From Escherichia coli DSM 30083 = JCM 1649 = ATCC 11775 (lineage in GTDB: Bacteria; Pseudomonadota; Gammaproteobacteria; Enterobacterales; Enterobacteriaceae): 64,000 bases of DNA. The notes beneath the pieces are model-generated. The model was not told where the DNA came from. It searched no databases and worked only from the letters and a program-made list of their open reading frames with translations. Positions 39,913-51,971 of this stretch are shown here, piece after piece. The position numbers were made by a program, and so were the translations under genes. The DNA is taken from NCBI RefSeq assembly GCF_003697165.2, contig NZ_CP033092.2, forward strand, positions 310,001 to 374,000, in the 5' to 3' direction. The number at the start of each line of letters is the position of its first letter. Within the stretch, counting starts at the first letter, position 1.

Positions 39913-42234
39913 TTAGTGGCAATCGCCAGTGGTACTGGCCGCACAGCAACTGCTTACCGATTTGCGCGTTGCCAGCAGTTCGACATCTACCCGGCTACGC
40001 GCGCGGCGCAGCAGACCGATAACCACGATGTTAAACAGGATAACTGCCAGAATGCACACCAGGCTGTAAGTTGGATGCTGGCTGTAGCTGGCGACCTGAT
40101 AGAACAATGTTGCCAGTGAGTAAGCAATATTCAGCCCCCACAGGATGGAGAAGCCCATCCAGCCACGGCTTGATTCACGCGCGATAGCCCCCATCACCGA
40201 GATGCACGGTACGTACAGCAGGACGAAAATCAGGTAGCTGTATGCGGCAGCTGCGCTACCGAATTTCTGATCCATCACGCCCATCGCCCCGGTACCCATT
40301 TCGCCGTCGCCTTTGCTGGCTTCAATGGGGTTCATCAGTACGCTAAGGCTGAAGGTGTCTTTCAGGCTCTGCCAGGTTTCATCTACCGCACTGAACAGCT
40401 CTTCACCGAGGTTAAATTCCGCCGGATTGAACTCTTCGTCCTGAATATTTTCTGCGGTGTAGAGGGTGTTGAGCGTACCCACCACCACTTCTTTCGCCAT
40501 GGCACCTGTAAACAGGCCAACCGTTGCCTGCCAGTTATCTTCATGTACGCCAATCGGCTTGAAGACCGGGGTGATCACCCGGCTGACGGAAGCCAGCGCC
40601 GAGTCGTTGATGTTATCGACGATTTTTCCGCTCAGCGAGAAGCTGTTGAAGGCGCTCAGGAAAATGCTGACAATGATAATCACTTTACCAGCACGCAGAA
40701 CGAAGCCTTTCAGACGCTGCCAGGTCTGGATAACCAGGCTTTTAACGTGTGGTACATGGTAGACCGGCAGCTCCATGACAAACGGCGTCGCTTCACCGCG
40801 CATGATGGTGTACTTGAGCATCAGGCCCGTCAGCACCGCCATTACGATACCCAGCATATACAGCGAGAAGACCGCCAGCGCACCGTTCTGCCCGAAGAAG
40901 GCAGCCGCGAATACTGCGAAGATAGCCAGACGCGCGCCGCAGGACATAAACGGTGCCATCATGATGGTCATCAGACGTTCACGCGGTGCATCAAGCGTAC
41001 GTGCGCCCATTACCGACGGTACGTTACAACCGAAACCAACGATCAGCGGTACAAAGGATTTCCCCGGCAAGCCCAGCGCCTGCATCAGACGATCCATCAC
41101 AAACGCCGCACGCGCCATATAGCCGGAGTCCTCAAGGAAGGAGAGGAACAGGTACATCATGCCGATCTGCGGCACCAGTGGCAGCACGGTGTTAATACCA
41201 CCGCCCAGGCCTTGGGCGAGGAAGATAGTCAGCCAGTCCGGGAAGTGGAGCGTGTAGCCAATCCACTGAATACCATGCACAAAGAGTGCTACGGAGCCGA
41301 CGTCAAACAGCGGCTGTAACGCCCCGCCGATGTTGATAGCCAGCAAGAACATCAGGTACATCACAAAGAGGAAAATCGGCAGACCGAGGAAACGGTTGAG
41401 CACGATTTTATCTACCGCAGTGGTGAAACGGCTGGGTTCTGCCGTCAGGGTGTTGCTTACCACATCACAGATGGCAGCAATGCACTGGTAACGCGCATCG
41501 GCAATGTGCAGCGCCGGATCGTCCATCTCATTACGCAGACGGGCGAGGGCGGCATCCAGATGCTGCGACGCTTCACCGGCGTAGGCGCGGCTGTAGATAT
41601 CGCCTTCCAGCATTTGCAGGCCCAGCCAGCGACGTTGTTTCAGCGGGATGTCGGAAGGCATCACTTTTGCCAGTGAATCTGCTTCGTTGAGCAGCGGCTG
41701 AGCGTAATGCACCAGTTCCACATTTTCGTTAGCTTTATAGCGATCAATCGCCAGCTTGAGCGCTTCAATACCGCGACCACGGGTTGAAACCAGCGGGATC
41801 ACCGGGCAGCCAAGACGCGCCGACAGAGCATCAATTTCAATGCGAATATTTTGCTTCTCGGCAATGTCGAGCATGTTCAGCGCCACGATGCAGGGAATGC
41901 CGAGTTCCAACAGTTGCAGCGTCAGGTACAGGTTACGCTCAAGGTTAGACGCATCCACCACGTTAATCAGCAGGTCTGCGTCGCCACTCAAAATGTAGTG
42001 ACAGGCGATTTGCTCATCGAGCGAGGTCTGCGATGAGATGGTGGTCAGAGAATAGGTGCCGGGCAGGTCCACCAGCGTGACCTGATGATCGGTGGTGGAG
42101 AATTGCCCTTCTTTACGTTCGACGGTAACGCCAGCCCAGTTACCTACACGCTGACGTGAGCCAGTGAGCTGGTTAAATAACGTTGTCTTGCCAGAATTTG
42201 GATTACCAATTAAGCCAATGGTTAATTTTTTCAT
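39913..42234 (-). CDS. feoB: ferrous iron transporter FeoB
   Basis: Inner-membrane Fe(II) transporter, 773 residues: an N-terminal G-protein domain (GNPNSGKT P-loop, DLPG, NMLD), a helical spacer, and a C-terminal polytopic domain with two Gate motifs (FGCNVPSV region and [10 protein letters not shown]). The C-terminus ends in cysteines ([13 protein letters not shown]). The start at 42234 follows the four-codon upstream extension that lacks support. Middle gene of feoABC, 16 bases after feoA. Confidence 0.97.
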
Positions 42235-42250
42235 TGTTGTTATCACCGTA

Positions 42251-42478
42251 TTAACAGGAAACCGCTTCCACTTCTAATAAGGCCAGATCTTTTTTGCGTA
42301 ATACCAGGCTCACACGACGGGTTTCGATATGAATGGGGTCGCCGAGTGGAGCGACGCGCACCACATTAAAAGAGGAGCCAGGTAACATGCCAAGAGAAAG
42401 CAGTTTTTGGCGATATGCCGGGCTGATTTCACGGGAAAAGCCAGTAATTTTCCACGCAGTATCTGGAGTGTATTGCAT
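42251..42478 (-). CDS. feoA: ferrous iron transport protein FeoA
   Basis: 75-residue SH3-like cytoplasmic protein needed for FeoB activity. Short beta-rich sequence with GMLPGSSFNV and DPIHIETRR. First gene of the operon; Fur- and FNR-like sites are upstream. Confidence 0.96.
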   Translation of the reverse strand: MQYTPDTAWKITGFSREISPAYRQKLLSLGMLPGSSFNVVRVAPLGDPIHIETRRVSLVLRKKDLALLEVEAVSC

Positions 42479-42590
42479 AGGTGCCTACTTGTTTCTCATT
42501 AACTGGATAACTACCTCATGGGGCGTTTGACAGCGACATGAGACCAGATGATTTGCCAACGAAGGAGAGATTAAATAATCAACAGTACAA

Positions 42591-42609
42591 TGATAATGAG
42601 AATGGTTTC
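42591..42609. promoter_or_regulatory. probable Fur box upstream of feoA
   Basis: TGATAATGAGAATGGTTTC closely follows the Fur consensus GATAATGATAATCATTATC over its first two hexamers. It lies about 115 bases upstream of feoA and would repress the operon when iron is replete. Confidence 0.65.
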
Positions 42610-42667
42610 TATCAGCAATACTTAAAATGTGTGTGAATGTTGGTTTGAATAATAATCTGACTCAATG

Positions 42668-42681
42668 TTGATATGGCTCAA
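42668..42681. promoter_or_regulatory. possible FNR site upstream of feoA
   Basis: TTGAT-ATGG-CTCAA matches TTGAT-N4-ATCAA at nine of ten positions. FNR is known to activate feo under anaerobiosis, when ferrous iron is available; this is the best candidate site I see. Confidence 0.55.
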
Positions 42682-42815
42682 GGTTATATCGCAGCGAAAA
42701 TATAATTCGCATGACGAATTATTAGGGCTGGTTAATGTTTAATTAAGGTTTCAGTTGTTAATGAAGTGATAAATATTAACGGGATATATTATGAGTTTGC
42801 TTGTGGAATAAAAAG

Positions 42816-42834
42816 GCCGGAGATATTCTCCGGC
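42816..42834 (-). terminator. yhgF terminator
   Basis: GCCGGAGA and TCTCCGGC pair around three bases; on the minus strand a CTTTTT run follows. It is downstream of yhgF, beyond a REP element. Confidence 0.8.
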
Positions 42835-42860
42835 ACTTTTATGTCAGGCAAGGCGTTCGT

Positions 42861-42892
42861 TGCCAGATGCGGCGTGAACGCTTTATCTGGCA
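42861..42892. repeat. REP element after yhgF
   Basis: TGCCAGAT at 42861 pairs with ATCTGGCA ending at 42892, with an inner GGCGTGAACGC stretch; typical repetitive extragenic palindrome. Confidence 0.75.
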
Positions 42893-42917
42893 GGTTTACG
42901 TTTGTCTATCAGGGCGT

Positions 42918-45239
42918 TTAACGTTTTTTGCCCATTGCCGCCGCCAGCGCATCCATCATCGCGCTGTTACCGGCAGGCTGCGCTTCACGCCCACGCGGTT
43001 TGGCTGCCGGGCGGTTGTTTTGCGGGCGTTCATTACCGCCGCCGCGACGGGCGTTGGTTTCGCCAGGCTGCTCGTCCAGACGCATGGTCAGGGCGATACG
43101 TTTGCGCTGAAGATCCACTTCCAGCACTTTCACCTTCACAATGTCGCCCGCTTTCACCACGGTATGCGGATCTTCCACAAACTTGTTCGACAATGAAGAG
43201 ATGTGGACCAGGCCGTCCTGATGCACGCCAATATCGACAAACGCGCCAAAGTTGGTGACGTTGGTCACCGCGCCTTCGAGGATCATACCCGGTTGCAGGT
43301 CGTTCATTGTCTCGACGCCATCAGCAAACTGAGCGGTTTTAAATTCCGGACGCGGATCGCGACCCGGTTTTTCCAGCTCTTTGATGATGTCAGTTACTGT
43401 CGGCACACCGAATTTCTCATCAGTAAAGTCAGACGCTTTCAGGTTACGCAGCTCGCTGCTGTTACCCATCAGATCTTTCAGTGCCTGCTGTGTTGCTGCC
43501 AGAATGCGTTCCACCACCGGATAGGCTTCCGGGTGAACGGTAGAGGCGTCCAGCGGGTTATCGCCGTGGTTAATGCGCAAGAAGCCCGCGCACTGCTCGA
43601 AGGCTTTCGGCCCCAGACGGCTCACTTTTAACAGTTGCTGACGGTTCTGGAACTGGCCGTTCTCATCGCGCCAGGCCACGATGTTTTGCGCCATCATGCG
43701 CGTCAGGCCCGCCACACGGGTTAATAGAGGAACAGAAGCGGTGTTGAGATCGACGCCAACGGCGTTTACGCAGTCTTCTACTACTGCATCCAGTTTGCGT
43801 GCCAGCTGCGTCTGGCTGACGTCATGCTGATACTGACCTACGCCGATAGATTTCGGATCGATTTTCACCAGCTCTGCCAGCGGATCCTGCAAACGACGGG
43901 CGATAGACACCGCGCCACGCAGCGAAACGTCGAGATCCGGGAATTCCTGTGCTGCCAGCTCGGAAGCCGAGTAAACCGACGCGCCAGCTTCGCTGACGAT
44001 CACTTTCTGCGCGGTCACTTTCGGGAACTGCTTCTGCACGTCGAGATAGAAACGTTCGGTTTCGCGGGAAGCTGTACCGTTGCCAATCGCCACCAGTTCA
44101 ACGTTATGCTTTTCACACAGCGCAGCAACGGTCATCGCTGCTTTTGCGGCCTGCCCGGTATGCGGATAAATGGTATCGGTCGCCACCAGTTTACCTGTCG
44201 CATCGACTACCGCCACTTTTACCCCGGTACGCAGACCCGGATCGAGGCCCATCGTTGCACGCAGTCCGGCAGGGGCCGCCATCAGCAGATCGTGCAGGTT
44301 ACGGGCAAAGACGTTGATTGCTTCATCTTCCGCGCGTTCGCGCACGGTGCCCATCAGTTCAGTTTCCAGATGCATCAACACCTTGATGCGCCACGTCCAG
44401 CTCACCACACCTTTGCGCCAGCTATCCGCCGGGGCATTGTTCAGGCGCAGGCCAAGGTGTTCCATGATGATTTGCTCGCAATAGCTCTCTTTCGGCGGCT
44501 CTTCGAACTGCGGATCGGCATTCAGCGAAAGCTGAAGTATGCCTTCGTTACGACCACGGAACATCGCCAGCGCGCGGTGAGAAGGCACCGTTGACAGTGG
44601 TTCGTGATGATCGAAATAGTCGCGGAATTTTGCCCCTTCCTCTTCTTTACCGCTCACCACGGTTGAGACCAGATGCGCGTTCTTCCACAGATAATCACGC
44701 ACTTTCGCCAGCAGCGCAGCATCTTCGGCAAAACGTTCCATCAGGATATAGCGCGCGCCGTCCAGCGCGGCTTTGGTATCTGCCACGCCTTTATCGGCAT
44801 CAATATATTGTGCAGCGGCGACTTCTGGCGTGTGTGACGGATCGCTCCACAGCAGATCGGCCAACGGCTCAAGCCCTGCTTCAATGGCGATTTGCCCACG
44901 GGTGCGGCGTTTAGGTTTGTAGGGCAGGTAGAGGTCTTCGAGTTCGGTTTTGCTTAGGGTGGCGTTGATGGCATTCGCCAGATCATCGGTGAGTTTGCCT
45001 TGCTCGGAAATGGACTTGAGGATCGCCTGACGTCTCTCTTCCAGCTCGCGCAGATAGCTCAGACGCGTTTCCAGATTACGCAGCTGCGTGTCATCCAGAC
45101 CGCCGGTGATTTCCTTACGATAACGTGCGATAAACGGCACGGTATTCCCTTCGTCAAGCAGGCGAACGGCAGCGTCAACCTGTTCCGGGCGCGCCTGAAT
45201 TTCACCCGCAATAATGCGGCAGAACGAATCATTCATCAT
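42918..45239 (-). CDS. yhgF: Tex-family RNA-binding protein YhgF
   Basis: 773-residue member of the Tex/Spt6 family of transcription-associated proteins. Order: N-terminal helical Tex region, YqgF-like RNase H fold (MGLDPGLRTGVKVAVVD), a helix-hairpin-helix region (VGVDLNTASVPLLTRVAGL), and a C-terminal S1 RNA-binding domain (GMILEGAVTNVTNFGAFVDIG), followed by a basic Asn/Arg/Gly-rich tail. Role in stress tolerance or transcription is known only broadly. Lies downstream of greB in the same orientation. Confidence 0.96.
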   Translation of the reverse strand: MMNDSFCRIIAGEIQARPEQVDAAVRLLDEGNTVPFIARYRKEITGGLDDTQLRNLETRLSYLRELEERRQAILKSISEQGKLTDDLANAINATLSKTELEDLYLPYKPKRRTRGQIAIEAGLEPLADLLWSDPSHTPEVAAAQYIDADKGVADTKAALDGARYILMERFAEDAALLAKVRDYLWKNAHLVSTVVSGKEEEGAKFRDYFDHHEPLSTVPSHRALAMFRGRNEGILQLSLNADPQFEEPPKESYCEQIIMEHLGLRLNNAPADSWRKGVVSWTWRIKVLMHLETELMGTVRERAEDEAINVFARNLHDLLMAAPAGLRATMGLDPGLRTGVKVAVVDATGKLVATDTIYPHTGQAAKAAMTVAALCEKHNVELVAIGNGTASRETERFYLDVQKQFPKVTAQKVIVSEAGASVYSASELAAQEFPDLDVSLRGAVSIARRLQDPLAELVKIDPKSIGVGQYQHDVSQTQLARKLDAVVEDCVNAVGVDLNTASVPLLTRVAGLTRMMAQNIVAWRDENGQFQNRQQLLKVSRLGPKAFEQCAGFLRINHGDNPLDASTVHPEAYPVVERILAATQQALKDLMGNSSELRNLKASDFTDEKFGVPTVTDIIKELEKPGRDPRPEFKTAQFADGVETMNDLQPGMILEGAVTNVTNFGAFVDIGVHQDGLVHISSLSNKFVEDPHTVVKAGDIVKVKVLEVDLQRKRIALTMRLDEQPGETNARRGGGNERPQNNRPAAKPRGREAQPAGNSAMMDALAAAMGKKR

Positions 45240-45290
45240 GGTTTGAGTTCATCTTTTCGGATCAAAAATCAGGGGATAGTTATACGGACT

Positions 45291-45310
45291 GGCTGGCAAA
45301 AATGCCAGCC
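45291..45310 (-). terminator. hairpin between greB and yhgF
   Basis: A perfect 8-bp stem (GGCTGGCA with TGCCAGCC) with an AAAA/TTTT loop lies between the greB stop and the yhgF start on the minus strand. No T-run follows, so partial termination is all that can be suggested. Confidence 0.5.
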
Positions 45311-45335
45311 ATCGGCAGGAGGTTAAGACTCTTCC

Positions 45336-45812
45336 TTACGGTTTCACGTACTCGATAGCATTAACATACCAGCTCGCTTCCCCGGCAGGGGTATTCACCA
45401 CCGCCAGATCGCCGACTTCTTTTTTCAGCAATGCGCGGGCCATCGGGGAATCGATAGAGATGTAATCTTTACGGCCAAAAATTTCATCGTAGCCGACAAT
45501 ACGGAAACGGTGAGTCACACCATCGTCGTTTTCAATCTCCACCCACGCGCCAAAAAAGACTTTGCCTTCCTGCTGCGGGGAGTAATCGACGATTTTGAGA
45601 TTTTCCATGCATTTAGTGAGATAGCGCACGCGACGGTCGATTTCACGCAGGCGCTTTTTATTATACTGATAGTCAGCATTTTCGCTGCGGTCGCCCAGAC
45701 TTGCGGCCCAGGTCACTTTCTTTGTGACCTCCGGGCGTTCTTCACGCCAGAGATAATTAAGCTCTTGTTTGAGTTTTTCATACCCTTCCCGGGTAACCAG
45801 GGGCGTTTTCAT
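45336..45812 (-). CDS. greB: transcription elongation factor GreB
   Basis: 158 residues. Enters the RNA polymerase secondary channel to make it cleave backtracked RNA. N-terminal coiled coil with the acidic tip GDRSENADY (catalytic Asp and Glu), then a C-terminal FKBP-like domain. The start at 45812 gives the family length; upstream Met codons lack a ribosome site. Divergent from ompR. Confidence 0.97.
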   Translation of the reverse strand: MKTPLVTREGYEKLKQELNYLWREERPEVTKKVTWAASLGDRSENADYQYNKKRLREIDRRVRYLTKCMENLKIVDYSPQQEGKVFFGAWVEIENDDGVTHRFRIVGYDEIFGRKDYISIDSPMARALLKKEVGDLAVVNTPAGEASWYVNAIEYVKP

Positions 45813-46039
45813 CTCGTTGATTCCCTTTGTCTGTTTGATAATGCGCACATTGGGTATAACGTGATCATATCAACAGAATCAATAATGTTTCGCCGAATAA
45901 ATTGTATACTTAAGCTGCTGTTTAATATGCTTTGTAACAATTTAGGCTGAAATTCATACCAGATTTAGCTGGTGACGAACGTGAGCTTTTTTAAGAATAC
46001 ACGCTTACAAATTGTTGCGAACCTTTGGGAGTATAAACA

Positions 46040-48108
<2,069 letters not shown>

Positions 48109-48110
48109 AA

Positions 48111-48139
48111 AAACGGGAGGTGAAGGTGCCTCCCGTTTT
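48111..48139. terminator. bidirectional terminator between envZ and pckA
   Basis: AAACGGGAGG pairs with CCTCCCGTTT around an 8-base loop, with A-run on the left and TTTT on the right, so it can end both the ompR-envZ and the convergent pckA transcripts. Confidence 0.9.
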
Positions 48140-48183
48140 GCTTTCTATAAGATACTGGATAGATATTCTCCAGCTTCAAATCA

Positions 48184-49806
48184 TTACAGCTTCGGACCAG
48201 CCGCTACCAGCGCGGCACCCGCTGGGGTGTCGGTGTATTTATCGAAGTTGTCGATAAACAGTTTTGCCAGCGTTTCGGCTTTTTCCTGCCACTGTTCCGG
48301 AGAAGCGTAGGTGTTACGCGGATCGAGAATCTTCGTGTCTACGCCCGGCAGTTCGGTTGGGATCGCCAGGTTAAACATCGGCAGAGTGAAGGTTTCTGCG
48401 TTATCCAGCGAACCGTTGAGGATGGCGTCGATAATGGCGCGGGTATCTTTAATGGAGATACGTTTGCCAGTGCCGTTCCAGCCGGTGTTAACCAGATACG
48501 CCTGCGCGCCTGCCGCCTGCATACGTTTCACCAGCACTTCTGCGTACTGAGTCGGGTGCAGCGACAGGAATGCCGCGCCGAAGCAGGCGGAGAAAGTTGG
48601 CGTCGGTTCGGTGATGCCGCGCTCTGTACCAGCCAGTTTGGCGGTGAAGCCAGAGAGGAAGTGGTACTGGGTTTGATCGGCAGTCAGACGAGAAACCGGC
48701 GGCAGCACACCAAAGGCGTCTGCGGTCAGGAAGATAACTTTCGTTGCGTGGCCCGCTTTGGACACCGGCTTAACGATGTTTTCGATGTGATAGATCGGAT
48801 AAGAAACGCGGGTGTTCTCGGTTTTTGAACCATCATCAAAGTCGATAGTGCCATCTTCACGCACGGTGACGTTTTCCAGCAGCGCATCACGACGGATAGC
48901 GTTGTAGATTTCAGGTTCCGCTTCTTTCGACAGCTTGATAGTTTTTGCGTAGCAGCCGCCTTCAAAGTTAAACACGCCGTCATCGTCCCAGCCGTGCTCG
49001 TCATCGCCAATCAGGCGACGTTTCGGGTCGGTGGAAAGGGTGGTTTTACCGGTGCCGGAAAGGCCGAAGAACACCGCAACATCGCCTTTCTCGCCAACGT
49101 TGGCGGAGCAGTGCATAGAAGCGATACCTTTCAGCGGCAGCAGGTAGTTCATCATTGAGAACATCCCTTTCTTCATTTCGCCGCCGTACCAGGTGCCGCC
49201 AATCAGCTGCATGCGCTCGGTCAGGTTAAACGCCACGAAGTTTTCGGAGTTCAGACCCTGTTCTTTCCACTGCGGGTTAGTGCACTTCGCGCCGTTCATA
49301 ACGATAAAGTCTGGTTTGAAACCTGCCAGCTCTTCATCGCTCGGGCGAATAAACATGTTTTTGACAAAATGCGCCTGCCAGGCCACTTCGGTGATGAAAC
49401 GGACGGAAAGACGAGTATCCGGGTTCGCACCACAGAAGGCGTCGACAACGAACAGACGTTTGCCGGAAAGCTGTTTGGTCACCAGGCCTTTCAGATGCTG
49501 CCAGGTTTCCGGAGAGAGAGGTTTGTTGTCGTTCTTACCTTTGCCTTTGTCTGCCCACCAGAAAGTATCGCGAGTGGTATCGTCACGAACGATATACTTA
49601 TCTTTTGGTGAACGACCGGTGAAGATCCCGGTATCGACGGCAACGGCACCCAGATTAGTTAACACCCCGCGCTCATAACCGGTCAGGCTCGGGTCCAGCT
49701 CTTCCTGATACAGCAGATCGTAGCTTGGGTTGTAAACGATATCATGTACGTCACTGATACCATAAGCCTCGAGTTCTTGCGGGGTCAAACCATTGTTAAC
49801 GCGCAT
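48184..49806 (-). CDS. pckA: phosphoenolpyruvate carboxykinase (ATP)
   Basis: 540 residues. Converts oxaloacetate and ATP to PEP and CO2, the first committed step of gluconeogenesis. GLSGTGKTTLS is the kinase-1a P-loop; metal-binding and substrate motifs (VDAFCGANP, HCSANVGEKGD, DDEHGWDDDG) are intact. The start at 49806 (AAGGAG-type site CTAAGGAGCAGTGAA upstream) gives the family length; a 23-codon upstream extension is rejected. A CRP site precedes it. Confidence 0.98.
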   Translation of the reverse strand: MRVNNGLTPQELEAYGISDVHDIVYNPSYDLLYQEELDPSLTGYERGVLTNLGAVAVDTGIFTGRSPKDKYIVRDDTTRDTFWWADKGKGKNDNKPLSPETWQHLKGLVTKQLSGKRLFVVDAFCGANPDTRLSVRFITEVAWQAHFVKNMFIRPSDEELAGFKPDFIVMNGAKCTNPQWKEQGLNSENFVAFNLTERMQLIGGTWYGGEMKKGMFSMMNYLLPLKGIASMHCSANVGEKGDVAVFFGLSGTGKTTLSTDPKRRLIGDDEHGWDDDGVFNFEGGCYAKTIKLSKEAEPEIYNAIRRDALLENVTVREDGTIDFDDGSKTENTRVSYPIYHIENIVKPVSKAGHATKVIFLTADAFGVLPPVSRLTADQTQYHFLSGFTAKLAGTERGITEPTPTFSACFGAAFLSLHPTQYAEVLVKRMQAAGAQAYLVNTGWNGTGKRISIKDTRAIIDAILNGSLDNAETFTLPMFNLAIPTELPGVDTKILDPRNTYASPEQWQEKAETLAKLFIDNFDKYTDTPAGAALVAAGPKL

Positions 49807-50184
49807 TTCACTGCTCCTTAGCCAATATGTATTGCCTGAATAGTAAAGTCTTTTTGGGGGTGTTAACCGCGACAAGGCTCATAGATTTACGTATCTGGAG
49901 AAATTCATATTTGACAAAAAACTCCGTGATTCCTGTCACGAAACGGTTGCTATTATCGCAGAAATAGCATTTTAGGTGTGGAAAATGTTCTCAAAAGGTT
50001 AAAACTTGGTTTATATGGCGGGAATATTGTGAGTGGAATCGCATTCATGAATGAAATTGATGCAAATTCAATCGGTAAAGTATCGATTCACCACGCTAAC
50101 TTTTTTTGATTATTTTTTGAAAAAAGCAAAATACTACTGCCCGGATGCGATAATTAACCCACCTTTTGATTCTGGATAAACAAC
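49807..50184. other. pckA-yhgE divergent intergenic region
   Basis: 378 bases with the pckA leader, a CRP site at 49924-49941, and an AT-rich stretch (50100-50160) presumed to hold the yhgE promoter. No gene seen. Confidence 0.7.
49924..49941. promoter_or_regulatory. CRP site upstream of pckA
   Basis: C-GTGA-TTCCTG-TCAC-G is a near-symmetric CRP site about 118 bases before the pckA start, consistent with catabolite control of gluconeogenesis. Confidence 0.75.
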
Positions 50185-51909
50185 ATGGATAACGTTGAAC
50201 TTTCACCGGCAACACGCTGGGGGATGATTGCTACCGGATTACTTCAGGGGGTGGTTTGCTACCTGCTGATCGCCTGGCTTGCCGGAAAAAATCTCAGTTG
50301 GATTGTTTATGGCGTGCCTGCGACCGTCGCGTTTTCATCCGTTTTACTCTTCTCCGTGATCTCCTTTAAACAGAATCGCCTTTGGGGATGGCTGGCGCTG
50401 GTGTTTATTGCCACGCTGGGAATGAGCGGCTGGCTGAAGTGGCAAACTGATGGCATGACCCCCTGGAGAGCTGAAAAGGCGCTTTGGGATTTTGGCTGCT
50501 ATCTGCTGCTGATGGCAATGTTGTTGCTACCGTGGATACAACAAAGCCTTCGCATCCGCAATGACAGTAGCCGCTATCGCTACTTTTACCAGTCAGTATG
50601 GCATAACGTACTTATATTACTGGTGATTTTTCTCGCCAATGGCCTGACGTGGCTGGTGCTTTTACTGTGGAGTGAGTTGTTTAAACTTGTTGGCATCACG
50701 TTTTTCAAAACGCTCTTTTTTGCAACCGACTGGTTTATTTATCTCACGTTAGGTCTGGTTACCGCGCTGGCGGTGATCCTCGCGCGAACACAGTCACGTT
50801 TAATCGACTCTATTCAAAAGTTGTTCACGTTAATCGCCACGGGGTTGCTGCCGTTAGTATCATTGCTAACCCTGATGTTTATTATCACCCTGCCGTTTAC
50901 GGGCCTGAGCGCGATTTCTCGCCACATCTCCGCCGCTGGGTTGCTGTTAACGCTGGCCTTTTTGCAATTGATCTTAATGGCTATTGTCCTCGATCCGCAA
51001 AAAGCGTCACTTCCCTGGACGGGGCCATTGCGTTGCCTGATTAAAACCGCTTTGCTGGTTGCTCCGCTGTATGTGTTCGCCGCCGCCTGGGCGCTATGGC
51101 TGCGGGTCGCTCAGTACGGCTGGACTGCCGACCGCTTGCAGGGCGCGCTGGCGGTGCTGGTGTTACTGGTATGGTCGCTGGGGTATTTTGTCAGTATCGT
51201 CTGGCGTAAAGGGCAAAATCCCCTTGATCTTCAGGGCAAAGTGAACCTTGTGGTTTCGTTATTGGTGTTGGTAATACTGGTGCTTCTTAATTCGCCGGTG
51301 CTGGACAGTATGCGCATTAGCGTGAACAGTCATATGGCGCGTTATCAGAGCGGCAAAAACACGCCAGACCAGGTAACTATCTACATGCTCGAACAGAGCG
51401 GTCGCTATGGACGTGCGGCGCTTGAGTCGCTGAAAAGCGATGCCGAGTATATGAAAGACCCGAAACGCGCGCGGGATCTGCTGATGGCGTTAGATGGAGA
51501 GCAACATCTTCAGGAACAGGTATCGGAAAAAGTATTAGCCGATAATGTGTTAATTGCCCCAGGTTCTGGTAAACCGGATGCGACATTCTGGTCGGCCTTA
51601 ATCCAGGATCGCTATAACGTGATGACCTGTATTGAAAAAGACGCCTGCGTACTGGTCGAGCAAGATCTGAATAGTGATGGTCAGGCGGAGCGGATCCTGT
51701 TTGCTTTTAATGATGACAGAGTCATTGTCTATGGCTTTGACTCAGCCAGAAAAGAATGGGACGCGCTTGATATGAGTTTACTTCCGCGCCAAATAACGAA
51801 AGAAAAATTACTCGCTGCTGCGAAGGATGGAAAGCTGGGGACGAGGCCTAAAGCGTGGCGCGATCTTGTAGTGGATGGTGAAAGGCTGGATGTGAATCTG
51901 AATGAGTGA
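50185..51909 (+). CDS. yhgE: DUF4153-type inner-membrane protein YhgE
   Basis: 574 residues. The N-terminal two thirds hold about 10 membrane segments; the C-terminal ~190 residues, starting near VLDSMRISVNSHMARYQSG, are soluble and acidic, probably periplasmic or cytoplasmic regulatory. Function not established; the gene is conserved in enterobacteria beside pckA and hslO. Single gene, convergent with hslO. Confidence 0.93.
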   Translation: MDNVELSPATRWGMIATGLLQGVVCYLLIAWLAGKNLSWIVYGVPATVAFSSVLLFSVISFKQNRLWGWLALVFIATLGMSGWLKWQTDGMTPWRAEKALWDFGCYLLLMAMLLLPWIQQSLRIRNDSSRYRYFYQSVWHNVLILLVIFLANGLTWLVLLLWSELFKLVGITFFKTLFFATDWFIYLTLGLVTALAVILARTQSRLIDSIQKLFTLIATGLLPLVSLLTLMFIITLPFTGLSAISRHISAAGLLLTLAFLQLILMAIVLDPQKASLPWTGPLRCLIKTALLVAPLYVFAAAWALWLRVAQYGWTADRLQGALAVLVLLVWSLGYFVSIVWRKGQNPLDLQGKVNLVVSLLVLVILVLLNSPVLDSMRISVNSHMARYQSGKNTPDQVTIYMLEQSGRYGRAALESLKSDAEYMKDPKRARDLLMALDGEQHLQEQVSEKVLADNVLIAPGSGKPDATFWSALIQDRYNVMTCIEKDACVLVEQDLNSDGQAERILFAFNDDRVIVYGFDSARKEWDALDMSLLPRQITKEKLLAAAKDGKLGTRPKAWRDLVVDGERLDVNLNE

Positions 51910-51939
51910 CAAAGCGCATCAGGTGTATTAGTCGTAAAA

Positions 51940-51963
51940 TCCGGCAGAGTCCTCTCTGCCGGA
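51940..51963. terminator. terminator between yhgE and hslO
   Basis: A perfect 10-bp stem (TCCGGCAGAG with CTCTGCCGGA) and 4-base loop between convergent genes. Lacks a long T-run; likely shared. Confidence 0.75.
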
Positions 51964-51971
51964 CATACTCA

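Larger units (their letters stand above)
42479..42917. other. feoA-yhgF intergenic region
   Basis: 439 bases. AT-rich feo control region from 42540 to about 42800 with the Fur and FNR candidates, then the yhgF terminator hairpin (42816-42834) and a REP element (42861-42892). No gene seen. Confidence 0.75.
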